A stretch of DNA of 64,000 bases, from assembly GCA_050008575.1 (NCBI GenBank), contig JBEKMJ010000018.1, forward strand, positions 1 to 64,000, in the 5' to 3' direction. Every line of letters starts with the position of its first letter. The stretch's first letter is position 1. The DNA comes from Bog-159 sp050008575. Its GTDB lineage: Bacteria; Acidobacteriota; Terriglobia; Bryobacterales; Bryobacteraceae. Below, in pieces: positions 49,061 to 57,129 of the stretch. Under the pieces are notes generated by a model that saw only the letters and a list, made by a program, of their open reading frames with translations, had not been told where the DNA came from and made no database searches. Made by a program: the position numbers and the translations under genes.

Positions 49061-49346
49061 GAATCGACTCCTGCCGCGCTCTTTCCAATACCTCGGGCCG
49101 CAGCATCGCTCTGTCCGCCAAATCCGCTTTTACGCCGAGAATATCCGCTAGCAGGTTTTCCAGATGGACGCGCCCGATCAGGGACAGCCTCTTGGACTGG
49201 TCGAACTCCGCTATCAGGTCCACATCCGATGAAGGTGTGGCGTCGCCGCGAGCCACCGATCCATGAACGCCCAAATGCACGATTCCGGCGGCGTTTAGCT
49301 CTGGCGCATGCTCCCTTAATTTCGCTATGACAGTGGACTTATCCAT
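49050..49346 (-). CDS. MNT-type nucleotidyltransferase antitoxin
   Basis: 98 residues, a minimal nucleotidyltransferase. 'LGVHGSVARGDATPSSDVDL' has the G-S-x(n)-D-x-D signature of the polymerase-beta fold, followed by 'HLENLLADILGVKADLADRA' and 'LERARQESILVF'. In characterised HEPN/MNT systems the MNT partner AMPylates a Tyr near the HEPN motif and so silences the toxin. First gene of the pair; intact. Upstream 249 bases to the next gene hold no further feature I can name. Confidence 0.92.
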   Translation of the reverse strand: MDKSTVIAKLREHAPELNAAGIVHLGVHGSVARGDATPSSDVDLIAEFDQSKRLSLIGRVHLENLLADILGVKADLADRAMLRPEVLERARQESILVF

Positions 49347-49595
49347 TGCCCGATCCTCCCTTATTATCGCGCATGTCAGTTACCCACGCGTGCCCATGGG
49401 ATGCGCCCAAATGGCTGCCGCTGTCGTGAAGAGCGCCGCGCAGCCGGTTGGCGAGATCATGCAGCCCGTATGGTTCTCGACGCTTCCCGCGGAGCGAGCG
49501 ACGATTTACCCATTCCGCTCACCCTGACGTGTGAAATCTAACACAGGATGTTGGGGGCCCGACATCTTGGGGCATAAACGTGCATTGACCGCGGC

Positions 49596-50402
49596 ATGAC
49601 AACCGTCACTGGCGTTTTCACGTCCTACCAGACCGCGCGGGATGTCGCAGTCGCGCTGCGCCGCGCCGGATTCCTGGAGAGTCAGGTGAACCTGTTGTCT
49701 CCGGCTTCCTCGGAAGAGGAGATCCACGCCATTCCGACGACGGATACCGAACAGCCGGGCGTAGGCGGCGCGATCGGAGGCATGCTGGGCGGCGCGCTGG
49801 GCGTGGCTGGCGGGCTCGAATTGGGAATGGCCGCAACCGCGCTGCTGATTCCCGGTGTGGGACCGGTACTGGCGTTTGGTATCGCCGGGGCCGCGTTATT
49901 TGGAGTGGGCGGCGCGCTGGGCGGCGCGGCCCTGGGCAACGCAGCCGACGACCAGGCCACGGAGGGTGTCCCGGCGGATGAAATCTTCTTCTACGAAGAT
50001 GCCTTGCGGCAGGGACGGTCGGTGGTGCTGGTGCTTGCCGCGGATGGTTCGGAAGAACAGCGCGCGCACAAACTGTTGGCGGACGCGGGTGCCGAGAGTC
50101 TGGATGCGGCGCGGAAGGATTGGTGGCTCGGGTTGCGCGACGCCGAACAGGAGCACTATCGGGCTTTGGGGCACAACTTCGAGCGGGATGAGGACGTGTA
50201 TCGCAGCGGCTTCAACTCCGCCTTGCGCCGCGAATGCCGCGGCAAGTCGATCGACGAGGAGACCGACTGCTTGAAGTGGTGGTATCCGGATGTCTGGGAT
50301 TCGGAGCCGTTTCAGCGTGGGTATGAGCGTGGCCGGAAGTACTGGCAACAGCAGGTCGCCGGCGAGGCGCCGCGAGCGTACTCGGGCTCGTCCGCGGGAT
50401 AG
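49596..50402 (+). CDS. YflT-like stress protein with glycine-zipper segment
   Basis: 268 residues. Residues 1-50 (TTVTGVFTSYQTARDVAVAL, 'RRAGFLESQVNLLSP') match the general stress protein 17M/YflT-like ferredoxin-fold domain. A membrane-active glycine-zipper region follows (about 55-125: GVGGAIGGMLGGALGVAGGL, 'GAALFGVGGALGGAALGNAA'), then a second fold and a polar C-terminal part ('YRSGFNSALRRECRG', 'FQRGYERGRKYW'). Probably a membrane-associated stress protein. It opens a run of same-strand genes to 54890, with a second YflT-like protein at the end. Confidence 0.7.
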   Translation: MTTVTGVFTSYQTARDVAVALRRAGFLESQVNLLSPASSEEEIHAIPTTDTEQPGVGGAIGGMLGGALGVAGGLELGMAATALLIPGVGPVLAFGIAGAALFGVGGALGGAALGNAADDQATEGVPADEIFFYEDALRQGRSVVLVLAADGSEEQRAHKLLADAGAESLDAARKDWWLGLRDAEQEHYRALGHNFERDEDVYRSGFNSALRRECRGKSIDEETDCLKWWYPDVWDSEPFQRGYERGRKYWQQQVAGEAPRAYSGSSAG

Positions 50403-50472
50403 CCATCGGCCGTTTGGACCTAACTGACAATGCAGGCGGTTAAATAAGACATAGGCACAAAGGAGAATTCAA

Positions 50473-50616
50473 ATGTTGCTGGGACTGTTCTTTATTTTGG
50501 TGGTGCTGTGGCTGCTGGGATTTTTCGCGTTCCACGTGGCGGGCGGGCTGATTCATCTTCTGTTAATCATCGCGGTGATTTCCTTGGTATTTCACCTCAT
50601 CAGGGGTCGCGCTTGA
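50473..50616 (+). CDS. Small hydrophobic peptide, lmo0937 family
   Basis: 47 residues with AAAGGAG 7 bases before the ATG, so translation is well supported. Sequence: LLGLFFILVVLWLLGFFAFH, then 'VAGGLIHLLLIIAVISLVFH' and a basic end LIRGRA. The pattern (one long hydrophobic stretch with W-L-L-G, G-G-x-I-H-x-L-L-x-I-A) is that of the lmo0937-type membrane proteins, commonly found near stress genes. Function unknown. Confidence 0.85.
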   Translation: MLLGLFFILVVLWLLGFFAFHVAGGLIHLLLIIAVISLVFHLIRGRA

Positions 50617-50698
50617 AGGCAGAAGCATGTTTCCGCGGCTTGGCCGCGCGATGCCGTCCCTTCAAGGCGCGTGCGGATTCCGTCACCACGAGGAAACT

Positions 50699-51157
50699 AT
50701 GAGGAGATGTTCAGCCGCTCCGATTGCCGGGGCCGTCTTCACCACGGTCCTATTTGGGTTCTCCGCTTTCGCGCGCGGTCACACGGCCCTGAACGGCGCC
50801 TGGACGCTGGTGCCCGCCCAGAGCGATTTTGGCGGCCAGGCCGTGATTCAAACCGGCACGGTGACGATCGACGAACGGCAGGGCAATATCACCGTCTCCC
50901 GCAGCTTTAAGTATGAAGGCGCGACCGGAACGTTCTTCTACAAGGACATGACCGACAGCCAGAACAACGCCACGATTCGCACCGGCAAGGACCTCAAGAG
51001 CAAGACCCGGTGGGATCGCGACGTGCTGAAGGTGACGACCACGCAATCCGGCGCGACGACTGTCGAAAGCTACACCCTAGGCGCGGATGGCAACATGACG
51101 GTCAACGTGGTAAGGCCGGAGCACGCCCCAATCACGCTCGTCTTCCAGCGCCAATAG
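50699..51157 (+). CDS. Small secreted beta-rich protein, unknown
   Basis: 152 residues from ATG 50699 (AGGAAAC just upstream). Signal peptide (CSAAPIAGAVFTTVLFGFSA), then 'LNGAWTLVPAQSDFGGQAVI', 'GTVTIDERQGNITVSRSFKY' and a regular alternation of strands ending 'MTVNVVRPEHAPITLVFQRQ', consistent with a small barrel of the calycin type. I cannot name the family. Located between a small membrane peptide and the YXWGXW protein, so an envelope role is plausible. Confidence 0.65.
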   Translation: MRRCSAAPIAGAVFTTVLFGFSAFARGHTALNGAWTLVPAQSDFGGQAVIQTGTVTIDERQGNITVSRSFKYEGATGTFFYKDMTDSQNNATIRTGKDLKSKTRWDRDVLKVTTTQSGATTVESYTLGADGNMTVNVVRPEHAPITLVFQRQ

Positions 51158-51322
51158 AAGAACGAAAAACGGTAACTTTGGCATTCCTGCGTGCAGGTTA
51201 TGCACCTGCAATCCGGCGTTCCGCATGAAATCGCAGGCTTCCGGTTTGGCCTGAGTCTTGCACAGAGGATCGGAGGGCGCGGTGAGCGCAACTCGCCGGT
51301 CGCCTGAAAATAAAAGGAAAAA

Positions 51323-52354
51323 ATGAGACTCTATAACGTAGCTCGCGTCCGCTTCGTTCGTCCCCTGCTATTGGCAGTAGGAACGCTATGCCTGTCCACG
51401 GCATCCTTTGCGCAAGTTGACGTGTCGGTCGACATCGCGCCCCCTGAACTGCCCGTCTATGAGCAGCCGATGTGTCCCGGCGACGGTTATATCTGGACGC
51501 CTGGGTATTGGGCTTGGGGTGACGGCGCCTACTATTGGGTGCCAGGCGATTGGGTGATGGCTCCGGAAGTCGGGTTCCTTTGGACTCCCGGCTATTGGGG
51601 TTGGCGCGGCGGCGGATTCTTTTTCAATGAAGGTTACTGGGGCCTGGGAGTAGGTTTCTATGGCGGGATCAACTACGGCTTCGGGTACTTCGGCAGCGGC
51701 TACGCAGGTGGACGCTGGGACAACGGCCATTTTTTCTACAACTCGGCGTATAATCGCGTGGGCGCCGGCTTCCACAATGTTTACAACGCAAGGGTGAGCG
51801 AGGCTGCGGGTGGCCGCGTCAGCTACAACGGCGGTAAGGGTGGAATCGAGGCGCGCGCCACGCCCCAAGAAGAGGCTGCGGCGAATGGCAGGCATACCGC
51901 GCCTGTAGCGGCTCAGACGCAACATGCGCAGGCCGCCCGCAACGATCACCAGCAGCGGTCTTCCGCGAATCACGCCGCGGCGCCGGTTGGGCGCTCGGAA
52001 GATAGCGCTCGCTCCGGCACGGCGGTCCATCCCAAGGATCTGGCGCCCGTGGCGCGCTCCGCCGCCCCTAACACGGGGAACCCGAAAACGGACCAGAAAT
52101 ACCAGAAGGAGCAGGATCAGTTATACGCGAAGCAGAACCAGGACCGGCAGAAACTTCAGCAGACGCAGGAAAAGGAACATCAGCAGCAGTCCAGGCAGAA
52201 TGCCGGCGCGGCGAAAACGCAGCAATTGGAGCAGCGGCACCAGCAACAGACGCAGCAATTGCAGCAGAGACACACGCAGCAGGCCCAGCAAATGCAGCAG
52301 AGACAGTCGGCGGGCAGCGGAGGGTCTCACGGTGGAGGCGGCGGGCGCCACTAA
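51323..52354 (+). CDS. YXWGXW repeat protein with Gln-rich tail
   Basis: 343 residues. Signal peptide (RPLLLAVGTLCLSTASFAQ). Residues about 45-115 contain repeats of the Y-x-W-x-x-G-x-W type: 'GYIWTPGYWAWGDGAYYWVP', 'FLWTPGYWGWRGGGFFFNEG'. Then aromatic/Gly-rich 'GGINYGFGYFGSGYAGGRWD'. Residues about 180-343 are low complexity, with long Gln-rich runs (QQTQQLQQRH, QQAQQMQQRQ) and a His/Gly end. Such proteins are envelope or extracellular and of unknown function; the Gln-rich tail may form coiled coil or aggregate. Spaced 51 bases before zwf. Confidence 0.85.
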   Translation: MRLYNVARVRFVRPLLLAVGTLCLSTASFAQVDVSVDIAPPELPVYEQPMCPGDGYIWTPGYWAWGDGAYYWVPGDWVMAPEVGFLWTPGYWGWRGGGFFFNEGYWGLGVGFYGGINYGFGYFGSGYAGGRWDNGHFFYNSAYNRVGAGFHNVYNARVSEAAGGRVSYNGGKGGIEARATPQEEAAANGRHTAPVAAQTQHAQAARNDHQQRSSANHAAAPVGRSEDSARSGTAVHPKDLAPVARSAAPNTGNPKTDQKYQKEQDQLYAKQNQDRQKLQQTQEKEHQQQSRQNAGAAKTQQLEQRHQQQTQQLQQRHTQQAQQMQQRQSAGSGGSHGGGGGRH

Positions 52355-52405
52355 TATCGATTCGAACTTTCGCGCCGCGCGATGCCGCGGCGCGGAGCGT
52401 GATCG

Positions 52406-53926
52406 ATGCAGACCAGCGACCGACTCGATCCAAACATATTCGTTATCTTCGGCGGCGCGGGCGACTTGACCTGGCGGAAGTTGATGCCGGCCCTGTTCGA
52501 TCTTTCCCAGAGCCACAGCATTCCGGCGCATTTTTCGATTATCGCGGTGGACCGCGTCGAACTCGGCGAGGACGCGCTGCGCAAGCGCTTGCATGCGGGA
52601 GTCGCGAAGTTCGCGCGCAGCGGGAAAACGGCGGTCAAGGAGTGGAGCGAGTTCGCCCCGCATATCCACTATTTGCAGGGCGACTTTAAGAGCAACGCGA
52701 CCTATAAGGAACTCGGCGGCCAGTGCGCCAAATTGGAAAAGGAATGGGGAGCCCAGGCCCAGCGTATTTTCTATATGGCCACGCCGCCATCCCTGTTTGG
52801 CGAAATTCCATCCTTCCTGGCGCATGCTGGTCTGGCGGCCGACCGGGAACGTGCGCGCATCGTCGTGGAGAAACCGATCGGGTACGACCTGGAATCGGCG
52901 TTGGGGCTGAACCGCACGCTTGCCGAAGGCTTTCTCGAATCCCAGATTTTCCGCATCGACCATTACCTGGGCAAAGAGACCGTGCAGAACATGCTGGCGT
53001 TTCGCTTTGCCAACCCGTTGTTCGAGCCGATTTGGAACCGGCGCTATGTGGACTACGTGACCATCACGGTCGCCGAAGCGGTGGGCGTGGAACATCGCGG
53101 CGGCTATTACGACGGGGCCGGTGCGCTGCGCGATATGGTGCAGAATCACCTGATGCAACTGCTCTGTCTGGTGGCGATGGAACCGATGGTTTCCTTCGAC
53201 GCCGACGAGATTCGCAATAAGAAAGTGGACGTGCTGCACTCGGTCCGGCCGATTCCGCATGACATGGTCCATCGCTGTGCGGTGCGTGGGCAGTATGGCG
53301 AGGGGTGGATGGGCGGTAAGAAGGTGCTCGGCTATCGCGAAGAAGAGGGCGTGCCGCCCGAGTCACAGACGGAGACGTTTGCGGCGCTGCGGCTGTTCGT
53401 GGATAACTGGCGCTGGCAGGACGTGCCATTCTATCTGCGCACCGGCAAGCGTCTCCCCCGTGAAGTTTCCGAAGTCGCCATCCAGTTCCGCGCGGTTCCC
53501 CATCAGGCGTTTCCAACCGAGGCGACGCTCAACTGGGAACCGTCGCGCCTGGTCTTGTCGATCCAGCCCGACGAAGGCATCGTGTTGCGCTTTCAGGCCA
53601 AACATCCCGGGCCGAAGATGGTGTTGCAACCGGTGGACATGCGGTTCGACTATCGCGAAAGCTTCGCCACACCATCGCCGGAAGCTTATGTGACGCTGCT
53701 TTGGGATGTGATTAACAACGACGCCACATTGTTCATGCGCGCCGACCAGGTGGAGGCGGCGTGGCGGCTGCTGATGCCGGTGCTGGATGCGTGGAAAGCC
53801 AGCCCTCCCAACGATTTTCCGAATTACGCCGGCGGCACTTGGGGGCCGGACGCCGCGCAAGGCCTGATGGTTCGACAGGGGCATAGTTGGCCGGCGCCCG
53901 TGGAGCTAGCCGCACCCTGTAAATGA
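52406..53926 (+). CDS. zwf: Glucose-6-phosphate 1-dehydrogenase
   Basis: 506 residues. N-terminal 'FVIFGGAGDLTWRKLMPALF' is the NADP motif with Ala in place of the common Ser. The substrate motif RIDHYLGKETVQNML starts at R183, and 'GVEHRGGYYDGAGALRDMVQ' with 'NHLMQLLCLVAMEP' contains the region of the catalytic His. The C-terminal 'PFYLRTGKRLP' and 'YAGGTWGPDAA' are standard. First step of the oxidative pentose phosphate route, giving NADPH. It is in a stress-gene neighbourhood, not with pgl or gnd, which suggests a role in redox defence (inference). Confidence 0.96.
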   Translation: MQTSDRLDPNIFVIFGGAGDLTWRKLMPALFDLSQSHSIPAHFSIIAVDRVELGEDALRKRLHAGVAKFARSGKTAVKEWSEFAPHIHYLQGDFKSNATYKELGGQCAKLEKEWGAQAQRIFYMATPPSLFGEIPSFLAHAGLAADRERARIVVEKPIGYDLESALGLNRTLAEGFLESQIFRIDHYLGKETVQNMLAFRFANPLFEPIWNRRYVDYVTITVAEAVGVEHRGGYYDGAGALRDMVQNHLMQLLCLVAMEPMVSFDADEIRNKKVDVLHSVRPIPHDMVHRCAVRGQYGEGWMGGKKVLGYREEEGVPPESQTETFAALRLFVDNWRWQDVPFYLRTGKRLPREVSEVAIQFRAVPHQAFPTEATLNWEPSRLVLSIQPDEGIVLRFQAKHPGPKMVLQPVDMRFDYRESFATPSPEAYVTLLWDVINNDATLFMRADQVEAAWRLLMPVLDAWKASPPNDFPNYAGGTWGPDAAQGLMVRQGHSWPAPVELAAPCK

Positions 53927-53959
53927 GAACCGCCTGAGTACCGGCAGAGGGATCGCACT

Positions 53960-54358
53960 ATGACCACATACGGAGAATTCAGCCGCCAGGGCCGGCGTAT
54001 TGTTTCGTCCACCGCGATTTGCGCGCTGGCGCTCTTGAGCGGGTGCCGGAACTTTCGGGCCCCGATCGACGATGCGGCCATCACGCAGGGCGTCAAAGCC
54101 AAGCTGGCTGCGGTGTTTGGGCCAATTGAAGACAGGCAACTTCGTCAATTCGACCGGGGCGCCAATGGAGAAACGATAACTCATATCTCGGTGAGTTCGA
54201 TCGGCGGAGTCGTCACTCTGACCGGCGAAGTAGGCAATCGGAAGGCCAAAGTGAAGGCGGGTGAAATTGCCCAGAGCGTCCCGCAGGTCGTCCGTGTGAA
54301 CAATAACCTGTCGCTCGCTCCCGGCTATTCGGACGACGCCGTGAACGATAAACCGTGA
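53960..54358 (+). CDS. BON-domain lipoprotein
   Basis: 132 residues. 'VSSTAICALALLSGCRNFRA' has a lipobox L-L-S-G-C, so the mature protein should be lipidated. A single BON domain follows: 'AAITQGVKAKLAAV', 'ISVSSIGGVVTLTGEVGNRK' and 'AGEIAQSVPQVVRVNNNLSL', as in OsmY-like envelope-stress proteins. Lies 33 bases after zwf and 49 before the next stress-like gene. Function: probably outer-envelope binding under osmotic stress (inference from family). Confidence 0.85.
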   Translation: MTTYGEFSRQGRRIVSSTAICALALLSGCRNFRAPIDDAAITQGVKAKLAAVFGPIEDRQLRQFDRGANGETITHISVSSIGGVVTLTGEVGNRKAKVKAGEIAQSVPQVVRVNNNLSLAPGYSDDAVNDKP

Positions 54359-54407
54359 AGAGTCTCGAAAGTTTTGGGCTGTATGCAAACTTCAATAAAG
54401 GAGCAAT

Positions 54408-54890
54408 ATGTCGAAAACAGCAGTTGGTTTGTTTGAAAACCCGGGCGTGGCGGATCAAGTCGTCCACGATCTGGATGCCAGTGGTTTCCCCCAGAGCGAG
54501 ATCCGCATTCTTAGAGAGCCGCTGGACATGGCGGTCGCCGGGGTCACGAGTATCCCGCACACCGACTTCGAGGTGGGTTTAGGCCGGGAGCTCAAGACCA
54601 TCGGAGCAAGCGAGTGGGAGGCGAATGCTTACGTGCAAGGAGTGCGGCGTGGAGGAGTCCTCGTTTTCGCGACGAGATCGAATGCAGAGGTGGACGACGC
54701 GGCGGAGATCATGAACCGCCACGGCGCCATAAAAGTTGAAGAGCTCATCGGCCGTGAACCGGGTAGTAGCACCACGACGGGCGCGAGCCTGCCTCTTTCG
54801 CGCGATGCAAACATGCCCCCCGCACGCGATACCACGCAAACCGGGCGGATCCGCCAATCGGGCGATGGCGTTCGCATGTTTGTGTGGTAG
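54408..54890 (+). CDS. YflT-like general stress protein
   Basis: 160 residues with AAAGGAG 7 bases before the ATG. KTAVGLFENPGVADQVVHDL, 'ASGFPQSEIRILRE' and 'GASEWEANAYVQGVRRGGVL' with 'VFATRSNAEVDDAAEIMNRH' match the YflT/GSP17M-like fold, also present at the start of the 49596-50402 protein, but here without the glycine-zipper segment. The last about 45 residues are polar and low complexity. Role unknown; with its neighbours it suggests a stress regulon. Confidence 0.7.
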   Translation: MSKTAVGLFENPGVADQVVHDLDASGFPQSEIRILREPLDMAVAGVTSIPHTDFEVGLGRELKTIGASEWEANAYVQGVRRGGVLVFATRSNAEVDDAAEIMNRHGAIKVEELIGREPGSSTTTGASLPLSRDANMPPARDTTQTGRIRQSGDGVRMFVW

Positions 54891-54939
54891 CTGGCCTTCC
54901 ACCTTAAACGGGAGGATGAAGAAGGATGGCTGCCACCAA

Positions 54940-56136
54940 CTAAACGACGATCACGGGCGTCGCCGGCGCCGGCTCGGTCGCGGACCAGCCGATGAGGGGT
55001 GAGAGCGCCCCGTCGGTAGGGTCTTGTTTCACCGCAAAGAAGCCGGCCAGCAGGACCACATCCAACTCCCGCCCGTTGATGAACTTTAGCTTGACAGGCA
55101 CGCTGGAAAGGCCCGCGGGGAAACTTTTTGGGACGACGCCTCTTACGCGGCGGCGATACAATGGCACACCTTTGTCGGCCGGGATCATCCAGTCGCGTCT
55201 CTCGTGTTGAAATATGTGACTGCGGACGCGGCTGGGGCCATCGCCTAAGTACGGAAACAGGTCGGCGATCCATCCGGTGGCTTCTTCGTCGGCGTAGACA
55301 GGCAGCGGCTTGTAAATAGCTTTCCAGAACTCCGGGGACGGATGTCCGGCCGCGGTGCGAACGAATTCGTCCAGGACCAGGCGGAGACGCGAGACCCACC
55401 ACTCGAGGCCGTACGTTTCGAGCACCTCCACACGCGCGCGGATGCGCTGCCAATCCGCCAGCGAGCCTTCGACTGTGATCTTGGGTATGCCACAAACACA
55501 GAGCATGGCGTACTCGAAGTAGCTGGAGAAGGAGTCCATGAGGGCCACTTCGCTGGCGGTGCGGATGGCCGGCGTAGTGGTGGAAAAATCGCAAACCAGA
55601 GTCTCGTGCAGGACGGGATCGGTGGCTGCGCGGATCTGCGCGGAGAAATCGGCGATGGCGTGCTTGAAATCGGCCGCCTCCAGACTCTCGACCCTGCTGG
55701 TAAGAGTCTCGCGCCCTTCGTGCCGGACAAGGCGGCCGCGCAGAGTTTCCGCATTGGCGGCCACATGATGTCCGAAGCCCTGCGCGATCGTCAGCCAAAT
55801 GGCATCCGGGGAAAGCGTCAAGGGGCGGTGCTGGCTGAAGGCGATGTGCACGGCATCGATCAGCGGATGGCATCGGCTGATGCGGCCGCAGGGAGCGGGA
55901 CGGCGGGCCATTAGGGCGCCGTGACGTTCGTAGAGCGAGTCGTATGCCGCGTTGACGACGGGCCGGTCCGCATCCGGCAGCACCAGAATCTTGCGCATGA
56001 ATCGCAGACTCAGACTGTTTGCTAGGCTTTCGCACCAGATGGGCTTTGCGGCGGGAGTAACATCGTCGACTGGAAAGGCGATTCCGGAAGGCAACCCTTC
56101 CCGGCTTGAGAGTTTGGGCCACGATTGAGGCAGCAT
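54940..56136 (-). CDS. DUF4419 family protein
   Basis: 398 residues. 'HPLIDAVHIAFSQHRPLTLS' with 'PDAIWLTIAQGFGHHVAAN' is the start of the DUF4419 core, followed by 'DPVLHETLVCDFSTTTPAIR', 'MDSFSSYFEYAMLCVCGIPK', 'EWWVSRLRLVLDEFVRTAAG' and 'EFWKAIYKPL'. The family is shared by fungi and scattered bacteria and has no known activity. No signal peptide. The Ala-x-x-Ile-Trp and His-rich opening would be worth structural comparison. Single gene, convergent with the stress group and 36 bases from the VWFA gene. Confidence 0.78.
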   Translation of the reverse strand: MLPQSWPKLSSREGLPSGIAFPVDDVTPAAKPIWCESLANSLSLRFMRKILVLPDADRPVVNAAYDSLYERHGALMARRPAPCGRISRCHPLIDAVHIAFSQHRPLTLSPDAIWLTIAQGFGHHVAANAETLRGRLVRHEGRETLTSRVESLEAADFKHAIADFSAQIRAATDPVLHETLVCDFSTTTPAIRTASEVALMDSFSSYFEYAMLCVCGIPKITVEGSLADWQRIRARVEVLETYGLEWWVSRLRLVLDEFVRTAAGHPSPEFWKAIYKPLPVYADEEATGWIADLFPYLGDGPSRVRSHIFQHERRDWMIPADKGVPLYRRRVRGVVPKSFPAGLSSVPVKLKFINGRELDVVLLAGFFAVKQDPTDGALSPLIGWSATEPAPATPVIVV

Positions 56137-56172
56137 AGCTATCGTGATTGTCTCCCTGGTTCGACACCTGTC

Positions 56173-57120
56173 CTACAGCTTCGGCGCGTAATAGCCCTTG
56201 CGGCAGCGCACCACCAGGTCCTTGCGGCCTTTCACCCTCAGATCCACGGTGTGGTACAGGCCATCGGTTTTCAACGGCTCGGGGCGGTAGAAGACGTTGT
56301 ACTGGTGGCGCAGTTCGTTCGCGATATTTTCGAACGACTGCTCCAGGTCTTCCACCTTGAACGGGAAGAAGGCCTGGCCGCCGGTTTCCGCGGTCAGGTA
56401 TTTCAGGATCTTGTCGCCGTCGGTTTCGCCGCGGATCACATTAGTCGAAATGGCGTAGATCACCACATCGGCCTTCTGCGCCATTTCGAGCGCCTGGTCG
56501 CGCGTGTACTGGCTCTGGTTGTCGTCGCCGTCGGAGACGATCACGATGGCGCGCCGGAACTTGTGCCGCGGCTGGTCTTTGGAAAGCTTGTCGCGGCAGG
56601 CGAAAAAGACGGCGTCGTAGAGCGCGGTGCCGCCCCCCGGGCGCAGGCTGCGGATGGCGTGCTGCAGTTTCTCCGTATCGTCCATCAGGTCCGCCACCAA
56701 CTCGGCGGAAGTGTCGAAGCTGACCACCATGGCCTTGTCGTGGCCCGGATGCACGACGCTATTGATGAACGATACGGCGGCTTCCTGCTCGAACTTGAAC
56801 CGTTCCCGGATGCTGTTGCTGGTATCGATCAGGATGCCCAGGCGCAGGGGAAGGTCGGTTTCGGCGGTGAACTCCGCGATGGTCTGCAGGTTCTTGTTTT
56901 CGAACACCTGGAAGTCGTCCTTCGCCAGGTCAGTGACGAAGCGGCCCTTCTTGTCGGTGACCGTGAAGAGCATGTTGACGCGGGTGACATCCAGAATGAT
57001 GCGGGTAGGCGAGTCGTCGGCGATCTCGGCCGGCTTCTGCGCGGCCGGCGCAACCGCCTGCTGCGCGTAGACGGCGGCGCAGCACATGGCGACGGCCATC
57101 GGGAAAAAGAAGGCTTTCAT
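56173..57120 (-). CDS. VWFA-related acidobacterial secreted protein, short form
   Basis: 315 residues. Signal peptide (KAFFFPMAVAMCCAAVYAQQ), lead-in 'IILDVTRVNMLFTVTDKKGR' and 'VTDLAKDDFQVFENKNLQTI', then a VWA domain with intact MIDAS: 'LRLGILIDTSNSIRERFKFE' (D-x-S-x-S), 'SLRPGGGTALYDAVFFACRD' (Thr) and 'AIVIVSDGDDNQSQYTRDQA' (Asp). Ends 'VRCRKGYYAPKL', the usual end of this family. Unlike the 724-residue relative at 27994, this one should bind a divalent metal. 9 bases before the pseudouridine synthase stop, same strand. Confidence 0.92.
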   Translation of the reverse strand: MKAFFFPMAVAMCCAAVYAQQAVAPAAQKPAEIADDSPTRIILDVTRVNMLFTVTDKKGRFVTDLAKDDFQVFENKNLQTIAEFTAETDLPLRLGILIDTSNSIRERFKFEQEAAVSFINSVVHPGHDKAMVVSFDTSAELVADLMDDTEKLQHAIRSLRPGGGTALYDAVFFACRDKLSKDQPRHKFRRAIVIVSDGDDNQSQYTRDQALEMAQKADVVIYAISTNVIRGETDGDKILKYLTAETGGQAFFPFKVEDLEQSFENIANELRHQYNVFYRPEPLKTDGLYHTVDLRVKGRKDLVVRCRKGYYAPKL

Positions 57121-57129
57121 TTGGATTAA

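Noticed and set aside
49327..49527. Small forward ORF upstream of the YflT-like gene
   Set aside because: No ribosome binding site, overlaps the mntA start, no recognisable features.
51185..51215. Hairpin GCAGGTTATGCACCTGC before the YXWGXW gene, as a possible riboswitch or tRNA part
   Set aside because: A simple stem without tRNA or riboswitch features; at best a terminator-like hairpin without a T-run.
54629..56167. Open reverse frame of about 512 codons
   Set aside because: Shifted-frame shadow of the DUF4419 gene; Arg-rich and without homology-like features.
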